A stretch of DNA of 7,490 nucleotides from Oxalobacteraceae bacterium UBA7693. Its GTDB lineage: Bacteria; Pseudomonadota; Gammaproteobacteria; Burkholderiales; Burkholderiaceae_D. The DNA is taken from positions 622 to 8,111 of the forward strand of contig DLGN01000221.1 of the NCBI GenBank assembly GCA_002482715.1, in the 5' to 3' direction. Below, piece by piece: positions 1-6,109 of the stretch. The notes beneath the pieces were generated by a model that saw nothing but the letters and a program-made list of their open reading frames with translations, was not told the DNA's origin and did no database searches. The position numbers and the translations under genes are program-made. Position 1 is the first letter of the stretch. Each line of letters starts with the position of its first letter.

Positions 1-122
1 CCACTAACGCGCAATTAAAGCGCGCTTTGCGGGACGAAGTCTTACGTCTGTTTGTTTCGCAACGGACAGTCAAGTCCGTTATCGCTGCGCAAGCTGTCTC
101 TGCTCTTGAGTCTTCCTCATGA
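1..122 (+). CDS. rnpA: Ribonuclease P protein component, C-terminal end (partial)
   Basis: Reading from base 3 gives 39 codons ending in TGA at 120-122. The peptide begins TNAQLKRALRDEVLRLF and is basic and helical, as expected for the last helix of the RNase P protein. This small protein binds the catalytic RNase P RNA and helps it recognise precursor tRNA for 5' leader removal. The 5' part, including the usual RNxxKR-type motif region, lies outside the window. The identification therefore rests mainly on position: rnpA directly precedes yidD and yidC in most proteobacteria. The stop overlaps the yidD start as ATGA (119-122), which suggests translational coupling. The last ~20 residues (QRTVKSVIAAQAVSALESSS) are a loosely conserved tail. 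Confidence 0.8.
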   Translation, partial: TNAQLKRALRDEVLRLFVSQRTVKSVIAAQAVSALESSS

Positions 123-400
123 AACCCTTATTGCTGCTGATCTTGCGTGGATATCAGTTGGGAATTAGTCCTATGTTGGGACAAAGTTGCCGTTTTTATC
201 CTACCTGTTCAAACTACGCGATCGAAGCGATTCGTGAGTATGGCGCAGCCAAAGGTTCTTTGATGGCAGGCAAACGCATTTGCAAATGCCATCCTTGGCA
301 TCCGGGTGGGATCGACTTAGTACCACCCAAGTCCGGTAAAAAAAATCTGGATGATGGGGATGAAAAATCAACAAGTCACCCCACATCAAGCCTTAGTTAA
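119..400 (+). CDS. yidD: YidD, membrane protein insertion efficiency factor
   Basis: This 93-residue protein shows the whole YidD signature: YQLGISP at 12-18, CRFYPTCSNYA at 24-34, an EAI..YG..KG segment at 36-46, and RICKCHPWHPGGIDLVP at 53-69. YidD is a small basic protein attached to the inner face of the cytoplasmic membrane through an amphipathic N-terminal helix. It assists insertion of YidC- and Sec-dependent proteins. The Cys residues at 24, 30 and 57 belong to the conserved pattern. The hydrophilic tail after residue 70 (KSGKKNLDDGDEKSTS...) is variable in the family. The start ATG overlaps the rnpA stop, so translation is probably coupled. yidC begins 45 bases after the yidD stop, consistent with one rnpA–yidD–yidC transcript. 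Confidence 0.96.
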   Translation: MKPLLLLILRGYQLGISPMLGQSCRFYPTCSNYAIEAIREYGAAKGSLMAGKRICKCHPWHPGGIDLVPPKSGKKNLDDGDEKSTSHPTSSLS

Positions 401-445
401 TTTCATTAACCTTCCCGATCTTTAACACATACACAAGTGGATAAA

Positions 446-2170
446 ATGGATATAAAGCGTACCGTCCTCTGGGTTATTTTTTCGATGTCTCTGTTACTCC
501 TGTGGGATAACTGGATGCGTCACAACGGAAAACAATCGATGTTTTCTCCTGCGACCACTTCGCAACAAGCGAAGAGCGCGAGCGCCTCTGCTTCTGCGTC
601 CGCAGCAGCATCTGCAACGGCAAATGCAGTGTCGGGTACCGCTGTTGCTGGCGCCGGCGTGCCAGCAGAAATTAAGAGCGAGACAATTACGATCACCACG
701 GATGTCGTGAAAGCGGAGATCGACACCATCGGTGGCGAAATCAAGCGTTTAGAACTATTGAAGTATGCGGATAGCGAAGACGCGACCAAAAATGTAGTGT
801 TGTTCGATCAACGTGGCAATCAGATTCGTACAGAACAAACCGGCTTCTTCGGTCTATTTAAGGGTACAAAAGATGTCATCGTACCTGCGCGTATTTATAA
901 AGCGCAAACGGGTTTGGTCGGTGGCAATTTTCCAAACCATAAATCCGGTTTCGTGGCACAACCAGGCAATCGTACTTTAGGTGATGCGAAAGAAGTCAGT
1001 TTGGTATTGGTTTCTGAGCAAAACGGTGTGAAATTAACCAAGACTTATACCTTCAAAAAAGGTGAGTACTTAATCGACGTGAAACACGCCGTGACAAATA
1101 ATTCTGCGGCACCGATTGCACCGTCTTTGTACATGCAATTGATTCACGATGGCACCAAGCCAACAGGTGGCAGTATGTTCACTGGCAATGTTGAATTTTA
1201 TGCGCCCGCTGTGTATACCGATGCTGAGAAATTCCGTAAATTGGATTTCGAAAAAATTGAGTCTGGCAAAGAAGTTCTCTCGACCAAAGCGAATGATGGT
1301 TGGGTTTCTGTGATCCAGCATTTCTTCGTTTCTGCATTTATTCCACAAGATAAAGTTGCGCGCGAAGTGTTCACCAAAAAAGTGGATACCAACTTATATG
1401 CAGTTGGTAGCATTTTGGCACTCGGTAATGTTGCTCCCGGCGCTACTGCCACCATGGATTCCCGCTTGTATTCTGGCCCACAAGAATCCGCAGTATTGGA
1501 AAAGATCGCGCCAGGCTTAGATTTGGTGAAAGATTATTGGTACTTCGCGATGATCGCGCAGCCGATGTTCTGGATCATGGAGTTCATGCACAAATTCCTC
1601 GGCAACTGGGGCTGGACTATTGTCGTATTTACGATTGCGATCAAGCTTGCTTTATTCCCATTGTCTGCTGCTGGTTATCGCAGTATGGCAAAGATGAAAC
1701 TTGTGACGCCAAAAATGACGGCTTTGAAAGAGAAATTCAAAAACGAGCCGCAGAAGTTGAATATGGCGATGATGGAATTGTATAAAACCGAGAAGATTAA
1801 TCCGCTTGGTGGTTGTTTGCCGATCTTGATCCAAATGCCGATTTTCTTGGCCTTGTACTGGGTGTTGCAAGCGTCCGTCGAAATGCGTGGTGCACCGTGG
1901 ATAGGTTGGATCACCGATTTGACGAAACCTGATCCTTATTATGTATTGCCGTTCTTATACATGATCTCGATGTTTATCACGACCAAGTTGAGCCCTGCAC
2001 CTGCAGATCCTATTCAGGCAAAAATGATGTTGTTTATGCCGGTATTGTTCTCTGTGATGTTCGTATTCTTCCCGTCCGGTTTGGTACTGTACTGGGTGGT
2101 CAATAACGTTTTATCTATTGGCCAACAATGGGTGATTAACAATAAAATCGTGCCTCCTGAGCATCGATAA
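446..2170 (+). CDS. yidC: YidC membrane protein insertase
   Basis: 574 residues, close to the usual length for Gram-negative YidC. I chose ATG 446 rather than the in-frame GTG at 437 because it gives the usual N-terminus MDIKRTVLWVIFSMSL. Segments in order: membrane anchor ~5-20; a Ser/Ala-rich linker ~43-60; a large periplasmic domain ~75-345; and the conserved insertase core with membrane segments ~387-408, ~453-475, ~497-515 and two within ~528-558. Core signatures include NWGWTIVVFT, NPLGGCLPILIQMPIFLALY and FPSGLVLYWVVNN. YidC inserts and folds inner-membrane proteins, alone or with SecYEG. The groove position that is Arg366 in E. coli is Lys400 here, which keeps the positive charge. The SD is weak (AGTGG just upstream). 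A strong terminator follows 20 bases after the stop. Confidence 0.98.
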   Translation: MDIKRTVLWVIFSMSLLLLWDNWMRHNGKQSMFSPATTSQQAKSASASASASAAASATANAVSGTAVAGAGVPAEIKSETITITTDVVKAEIDTIGGEIKRLELLKYADSEDATKNVVLFDQRGNQIRTEQTGFFGLFKGTKDVIVPARIYKAQTGLVGGNFPNHKSGFVAQPGNRTLGDAKEVSLVLVSEQNGVKLTKTYTFKKGEYLIDVKHAVTNNSAAPIAPSLYMQLIHDGTKPTGGSMFTGNVEFYAPAVYTDAEKFRKLDFEKIESGKEVLSTKANDGWVSVIQHFFVSAFIPQDKVAREVFTKKVDTNLYAVGSILALGNVAPGATATMDSRLYSGPQESAVLEKIAPGLDLVKDYWYFAMIAQPMFWIMEFMHKFLGNWGWTIVVFTIAIKLALFPLSAAGYRSMAKMKLVTPKMTALKEKFKNEPQKLNMAMMELYKTEKINPLGGCLPILIQMPIFLALYWVLQASVEMRGAPWIGWITDLTKPDPYYVLPFLYMISMFITTKLSPAPADPIQAKMMLFMPVLFSVMFVFFPSGLVLYWVVNNVLSIGQQWVINNKIVPPEHR

Positions 2171-2190
2171 ATCTTAAGTTGATCCCATCA

Positions 2191-2218
2191 AAAAAAGCCC
2201 ATGATCATGGGCTTTTTT
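2191..2218. terminator. Bidirectional intrinsic terminator after yidC
   Basis: A perfect 28-base palindrome: six A (2191-2196), GCCCATGA (2197-2204), TCATGGGC (2205-2212), six T (2213-2218). The GC-rich stem with a U-tract on either strand fits a Rho-independent terminator. It closes the rnpA–yidD–yidC unit. Because it is symmetric, it could also stop transcription coming from the other side. Confidence 0.9.
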
Positions 2219-2237
2219 ATTATCAGTACCTTCTTTT

Positions 2238-2265
2238 TTGCTGCAGATCATGTCGTGTTTACGAT
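2238..2265 (+). promoter_or_regulatory. Weak candidate sigma70 promoter for mnmE
   Basis: TTGCTG (2238-2243) and TACGAT (2260-2265) are separated by 16 bases. They match the -35 and -10 consensus at 3/6 and 4/6 positions. Some promoter is expected in the 114-base gap between the yidC terminator and mnmE, but the match is weak and other spacings are possible. Confidence 0.2.
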
Positions 2266-2332
2266 ACATCTGTCAGTATGCAAAGCAACGAAAATGCAAC
2301 AGCTTTCTTGATAGCAAGGATAAAATTTCCTC

Positions 2333-3745
2333 ATGACACATACTTATGACAGCACGCCCATCGTCGCAATCGCCACCGCACCAGGCCGTGGCGGTATTGG
2401 TGTGGTTCGAATTTCTGGCAAGGATCTAAGTGGAATTACGCGCGCTTTATTCGGCGGCACCGTGTTTAAGCCACGTCACGCGACTTACTTGGATTTCACC
2501 CAAGCCAATGGCACGGTGATTGATCAAGGTTTGGCGATTTCGTTCAAAGCACCGCACTCTTACACGGGTGAAGAAGTGCTTGAATTACAGGGGCATGGCG
2601 GTCCTGTTGTGATGCAGATGCTATTGAACCGGTGTTTAGAGGCTGGAAAAGAATTTGGTTTACGTTTAGCTGAACCGGGTGAATTCACGCAACGTGCGTT
2701 CATGAACGACAAGCTCGATTTGGCACAAGCCGAGGCAGTCGCTGATTTGATTGAAGCTTCGACCGAGGCGGCAGCGAAATCCGCTTCGCAATCGATGTCG
2801 GGGGCATTCTCCAAAGTCATTCACGCTCTGGTCGAAAAAGTCGTCCATCTACGCATGTTGGTTGAGGCGACCTTAGATTTTCCTGAAGAAGAAATCGACT
2901 TCTTAGAAAAGTCCGACGCGCGTGGTCAACTTAGTGAAATTCAAAAATCTCTACGCGCGGTTTTCGAACAGGCAGCGCAGGGTGCTTTGTTGCGCGAAGG
3001 TTTGAATGTCGTGCTGGCAGGGCAGCCAAATGTTGGTAAATCATCTTTATTGAATGCATTGGCGGGTGATGACATCGCGATTGTGACGCCGATTGCTGGC
3101 ACGACCCGCGATAAGGTCACAGAGACGATTCATATTGAAGGCATTCCGCTCAATATTATTGATACCGCCGGCATACGCCATGATCATGATGAGCCTGAGC
3201 GTGGTGAGGTCGCAAACAAAATTGATGCGGTAGAGCGCATTGGGATAGAACGTACTTGGAATGAAGTACAAAAAGCCGATGTGATTTTGCATTTGTTAGA
3301 TGCTAGCCGTGGCCCAACCCGCGCTGATGAAGACATCGCGGTGCGCTTTCCTAACGAAGTACCCGTTATTTGCGTCTGGACGAAGATTGATATTTCTGGG
3401 CATCACGCCAGTGTTGATACGGTCGGTGATTTAACCCAAGTGTATTTGTCAGCACAAGAGCATCTGGGTATGGATTTATTGCGCCAGGAATTATTACGAA
3501 TCGCTGGTTGGCAGCAAACAGGCGAGTCTCTGTATTTAGCGCGTGAACGTCACTTGATTGCACTAAAACACGCACACGAACATTTGGAACAAGCTGCTGC
3601 TTATGCTGCGCAGAATGATCAGTCCCTAGACTTGTTCGCAGAAGAATTGCGCTTAACCCAAGATCGTTTAAATAGCATCACGGGTGAGTTCACTTCGGAC
3701 GATTTGCTGGGCGTGATCTTTTCGCGTTTTTGTATCGGCAAGTAA
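2333..3745 (+). CDS. mnmE: tRNA uridine-5-carboxymethylaminomethyl modification GTPase MnmE
   Basis: Full-length, 470 residues (E. coli 454). MnmE works with MnmG to place the (carboxymethyl)aminomethyl group on U34 of certain tRNAs, using a folate one-carbon donor and K+-stimulated GTP hydrolysis. The N-terminal folate-binding domain is marked by APGRGGIGVVRISG (16-29). The helical domain contains the G domain: P-loop GQPNVGKSS (230-238) with the K+-site Asn233, TTRD (257-260), DTAG (277-280), TKID (350-353) in the NKxD position, and SA (373-374). The C-terminus is the diagnostic CIGK (467-470) with the family Cys467. About 12 extra residues lie in switch II (within 283-300) compared with E. 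coli. AAGGA at 2316-2320 is the likely SD, 12 bases before the ATG, which is rather far. Convergent with the next gene, 9 bases apart. Confidence 0.98.
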   Translation: MTHTYDSTPIVAIATAPGRGGIGVVRISGKDLSGITRALFGGTVFKPRHATYLDFTQANGTVIDQGLAISFKAPHSYTGEEVLELQGHGGPVVMQMLLNRCLEAGKEFGLRLAEPGEFTQRAFMNDKLDLAQAEAVADLIEASTEAAAKSASQSMSGAFSKVIHALVEKVVHLRMLVEATLDFPEEEIDFLEKSDARGQLSEIQKSLRAVFEQAAQGALLREGLNVVLAGQPNVGKSSLLNALAGDDIAIVTPIAGTTRDKVTETIHIEGIPLNIIDTAGIRHDHDEPERGEVANKIDAVERIGIERTWNEVQKADVILHLLDASRGPTRADEDIAVRFPNEVPVICVWTKIDISGHHASVDTVGDLTQVYLSAQEHLGMDLLRQELLRIAGWQQTGESLYLARERHLIALKHAHEHLEQAAAYAAQNDQSLDLFAEELRLTQDRLNSITGEFTSDDLLGVIFSRFCIGK

Positions 3746-3753
3746 GGCGTATT

Positions 3754-3781
3754 CTCAGCGTTCTCCAGGGAGAACGCTGAG
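3754..3781. terminator. Hairpin between convergent genes, possible terminator
   Basis: A perfect 12-bp stem, CTCAGCGTTCTC (3754-3765) with GAGAACGCTGAG (3770-3781), and a CAGG loop. It starts 8 bases after the mnmE stop and encodes the last residues of the convergent gene. Neither strand has a proper T-run after it, so it may act only as an RNA-stabilising 3' hairpin or an inefficient terminator shared by both genes. Confidence 0.5.
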
Positions 3782-4498
3782 CGTATTTCGCAAATCCTCC
3801 ACTAGTCGCTTACGACTACTGCGAGGATATTCCAAAGGCGAAAAAGGCATGGTGCTATTGGCATAGTCATCGATGAGTTTTTTCAGCGCTGCCAAATCTT
3901 CGTTTTGGTAATCAACACGACTTCCGTTGTTGGTGATAGCACTCAATTTTCCCTGCAAAATTTCTTTATGCACGATATTGGCGATGCAGTCTGGCTTCGC
4001 TACACATAGACTAAAAACCCCATTCAAAAAGTGTTGCCAATTGGTATTGACTCTTTGCATTATGCCGGTCGCAATCGCTGAACCAGTCTCATCAAAACAA
4101 TCTTTTAATCGATACGTGGAATTGTTTTTGATCGCTAAAGCTTGCACAAGCTCCTCGACAAAACGTCGTTTTACAATCGCTCTTGCTTCGTCTTTAGAGT
4201 GATGTTGTAAGGTGTTGAATGCATACCTAGTCCACGTTGCAGCCGCTGGATGAAAGTAGATTCCTGCTTTCAATTCGTCGACAGAATCTGGATCGATCAG
4301 TTCACCAAAGACTACGGATTTGCAGCGCCCTGAGTCGCTGACTTGGTACGATGGTGCTGGAATAAGTTGGGCAGCCACCAGTTCTTCGATGTCTTGTGGA
4401 CTGAGCTCGCAGTGCAGGGCGAATTGTATTTGATTGAGGTAATACTGATCGAGATAAGCTTGGGTTGAATACATGATTGACTTGTGGTTTTGTATCAT
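3755..4498 (-). CDS. Uncharacterised protein resembling DUF6058 (natural product biosynthesis-associated)
   Basis: 247 residues with no signal peptide or membrane segment, so probably cytoplasmic. The pattern matches my memory of the DUF6058 family, which databases label 'natural product biosynthesis protein' without a known reaction. The matching parts are an N-terminal helix-turn-helix-like stretch (LSPQDIEELVAAQLIPAPSY, 33-52), a FGELIDP segment, FHPAAATW, W..FLNGVFSLCVAKP in the centre, and a C-terminal FSPLEYPRSSRKRLVEDLR. No catalytic motif can be named. The start chosen gives an ATGA overlap with the stop of the preceding gene, which points to coupling and to a third place in the P450 operon. 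Met9 (4474) is an alternative start; neither has a clear SD. The family name is from recall, not from a search. Confidence 0.6.
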   Translation of the reverse strand: MIQNHKSIMYSTQAYLDQYYLNQIQFALHCELSPQDIEELVAAQLIPAPSYQVSDSGRCKSVVFGELIDPDSVDELKAGIYFHPAAATWTRYAFNTLQHHSKDEARAIVKRRFVEELVQALAIKNNSTYRLKDCFDETGSAIATGIMQRVNTNWQHFLNGVFSLCVAKPDCIANIVHKEILQGKLSAITNNGSRVDYQNEDLAALKKLIDDYANSTMPFSPLEYPRSSRKRLVEDLRNTLSVLPGER

Positions 4499-4839
4499 TG
4501 ATGGGCTGTACGGCTATCGACGGGTGCTTGGTCTCGATCAGTCAGCCCGTAATCGCGAACAACAGCCGCGATACGTAAACGGTAGTCAGAAAAAATAGTG
4601 CTACGTCCGATACGTTGTGCCTCGCGATGCGACTCGATATTGCGCCAATTTTTCACGGCGTCTTCATCTCGCCAAAAGGAGAGCGACAAGATTTTATGGG
4701 GATCACTAAGACTTTGAAATCGTTCTATCGAAATGAATCCGTCTATATCGGCTAGCAGTGGTTTTAAGTCGGCGGCGATATCTAAATAGGCTTGTTTATG
4801 TTCGACATGCGGTAAGACCTCGAAAATAACGGCGATCAT
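4495..4839 (-). CDS. Antibiotic biosynthesis monooxygenase (ABM) domain protein
   Basis: 114 residues from ATG 4839. I preferred this over the longer frame opening at 4890 because the mRNA has AAAGGGA 6 bases upstream and the protein then begins MIAVIFEVLP, the usual first strand of the fold. It is a single dimeric alpha+beta barrel domain of the ABM/YgiN type. Its typical second half is FWRDEDAVKNW (55-65), then HREAQRIGR (71-79) and FSDYRLRIAAVVRDYG (83-98). Relatives include cofactor-free quinone-forming oxygenases and heme-degrading enzymes. The IsdG heme-oxygenase triad (Asn7, Trp and a His about 10 residues later) is not reproduced: residue 7 is Glu and Trp65 is followed by His71. The start lies one base after the P450 stop and the SD lies within the last P450 codons, so the two are probably coupled. 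Substrate unknown. Confidence 0.85.
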   Translation of the reverse strand: MIAVIFEVLPHVEHKQAYLDIAADLKPLLADIDGFISIERFQSLSDPHKILSLSFWRDEDAVKNWRNIESHREAQRIGRSTIFSDYRLRIAAVVRDYGLTDRDQAPVDSRTAHQ

Positions 4840-4840
4840 A

Positions 4841-6034
4841 TTATTTCCCTTTAGGTATGTATGCTTCGCGAAACAAAGGTATGCGCCCATTGAGTGAAGG
4901 GCGGTACTGCCATTCTAATGCTTGCCATTGTTCTGCTGTGCTATGCGAAATCACATGCGACAGCGCAAGTGCCGTCATTGAAAGCGCTAACGCCTGTCCT
5001 GGACATTGATGTCGCGCGTGGCTGAAAGTGAAGCTGCATCTGTCGTCTCTTTGTAGTTGAAAAGTCTCTGGATCTTGGTTTGCCTGTGGATCGCGATTGG
5101 CAGCAGCTAACAGCAGTAAAACAGCCTCGCCTGCACGCAAATGCTGATCAGCGATTTCGATATCCTGCGTCACAAAGCGGCGGGTATTTTGTACTGGTGG
5201 ATCGTAACGCGCTACTTCAGCGATGAAATCTGTGATGCGTTCCGGCTGGGCCACAAGTTGCTCGCGAAGCTGCGGCTGTGTATGCAGAGTGACGATGCTA
5301 TTGCCGATTAAACCAGCTGTGGCCTCATAAGCTTGCGATAGTAGACCGATCAGATTGGCGACAATAGCATCGCTGTTGTGCCAGCCTTTTGAATCTGCTT
5401 CCGCTTGCAAGCCCGCTAAAAAACTCAGTGGCGACGCTGTCGATGTTTGCAACAATTCCATAAAGCATGTTTGCAGTTCACGCGCGGCGGCATGTGCATT
5501 TTGAATCTGTTCGTTTGTGCTAAGCGGAGACAAACATGCAACGAAATCACGCGTCCAATCGACAACTTGCGCCAAGTCATCATCCGAGAAACCACAGAGA
5601 TGAGCTACCAGACTGACAGGATATTCCATTTGCCATGAATTGATGTGGGCACTCGATTGCAATGGTAGATTGCCAGCAAGACGTTGGAACAAATCTTTCG
5701 CTGCACTTTGATGCTGGCTGAAATTGATGCTGCGCAAGGAAGTTTGCAACACCTGTTTTGGGTTTTGATGTTGGGTACCTTCGTTCATGCGAACCAAATA
5801 CCCAAAAACTTCAGCGGCATTTCCCGATCGAATATTCGACGGAATTTTGTCAGCAGGTGGTCGCACTACAAAGACCTCTGAGCTCAGTATCGCTTGCATT
5901 ATTTCAGCACGACTTGCGATCCAAAGTTGGAGTTCAGGGTCGTAACGCAAAGCGGCTAAGTCTCGTAGTGCTCGATAATGTGGATACGGATTGGCATCGC
6001 TAGCCAGAGTTAGTGGGTTTGCTATTGTTGGCAT
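4841..6034 (-). CDS. Cytochrome P450 with atypical I-helix and heme-loop motifs
   Basis: 397 residues from ATG 6034, the normal size for a soluble bacterial P450. The frame is open back to 6121, but that would overlap the divergent regulator and the candidate promoter. Seen: ExxR as EVAR (273-276), YDPPVQNTRR after it, AANRDP (311-316), and the heme loop F337-S-H-A340-R-H342-Q-C344-P-G346 with Cys344 as thiolate ligand. P450s use O2 and two electrons to hydroxylate or otherwise oxidise a substrate. Deviations: the I-helix reads QAYEATAG (234-241), so the usual catalytic Thr is Ala238, with Glu237 kept and a Thr one place later. The heme-loop Gly is Ala340. The C-helix HxxxR is H89..K93. No redox partner gene is nearby. 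First gene of a three-gene operon; substrate unknown. Confidence 0.95.
   Translation of the reverse strand: MPTIANPLTLASDANPYPHYRALRDLAALRYDPELQLWIASRAEIMQAILSSEVFVVRPPADKIPSNIRSGNAAEVFGYLVRMNEGTQHQNPKQVLQTSLRSINFSQHQSAAKDLFQRLAGNLPLQSSAHINSWQMEYPVSLVAHLCGFSDDDLAQVVDWTRDFVACLSPLSTNEQIQNAHAAARELQTCFMELLQTSTASPLSFLAGLQAEADSKGWHNSDAIVANLIGLLSQAYEATAGLIGNSIVTLHTQPQLREQLVAQPERITDFIAEVARYDPPVQNTRRFVTQDIEIADQHLRAGEAVLLLLAAANRDPQANQDPETFQLQRDDRCSFTFSHARHQCPGQALALSMTALALSHVISHSTAEQWQALEWQYRPSLNGRIPLFREAYIPKGK
4846..4851 (-). promoter_or_regulatory. Ribosome binding site setting the ABM gene start
   Basis: The mRNA reads AAGGGA here, 6 bases before ATG 4839. It lies inside the final codons and just ahead of the stop of the P450 gene. 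It argues for the 4839 start and for coupling of the two genes. Confidence 0.7.
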
Positions 6035-6109
6035 GGGAGCATCTTTTCTGAATTGAAGAGTTCCAGTATAGGCCTTGTCTAGCAATAACAATTCGCTTAC
6101 CATCAAACT
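6035..6109. promoter_or_regulatory. Divergent control region between the P450 operon and the ArsR gene
   Basis: 75 bases between the two divergent starts. On the - strand, TATACT (6065-6070, 5/6 to the -10 consensus) is preceded by TTGTTA (6086-6091) with a short 15-base spacer. It would start transcription near 6058, about 24 bases before the P450 ATG. An inverted pair GAATTG (6050-6055) and CAATTC (6089-6094) brackets this promoter and could be an operator, but six bases is short. No clear promoter or SD was found for the + strand regulator. Confidence 0.35.

Noticed and set aside
437..445. GTG start for yidC three codons upstream
   Set aside because: The family N-terminus MDIKRT starts at ATG 446; the extra MDK is not expected.
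584..640. Ser/Ala-rich repetitive stretch in yidC as a possible tandem repeat
   Set aside because: The DNA is not an exact repeat, and such low-complexity linkers after the first membrane segment are common in YidC.
1537..1785. Open frames of 60-92 codons lying inside yidC, mnmE, the P450 and the regulator in other frames (for example this one)
   Set aside because: They fall inside well-conserved genes and show no independent protein features or ribosome binding sites.
4840..4890. Longer start for the ABM protein (17 extra residues)
   Set aside because: The extra codons lie within the P450 gene and have no SD, while ATG 4839 has a good SD and a normal ABM N-terminus.
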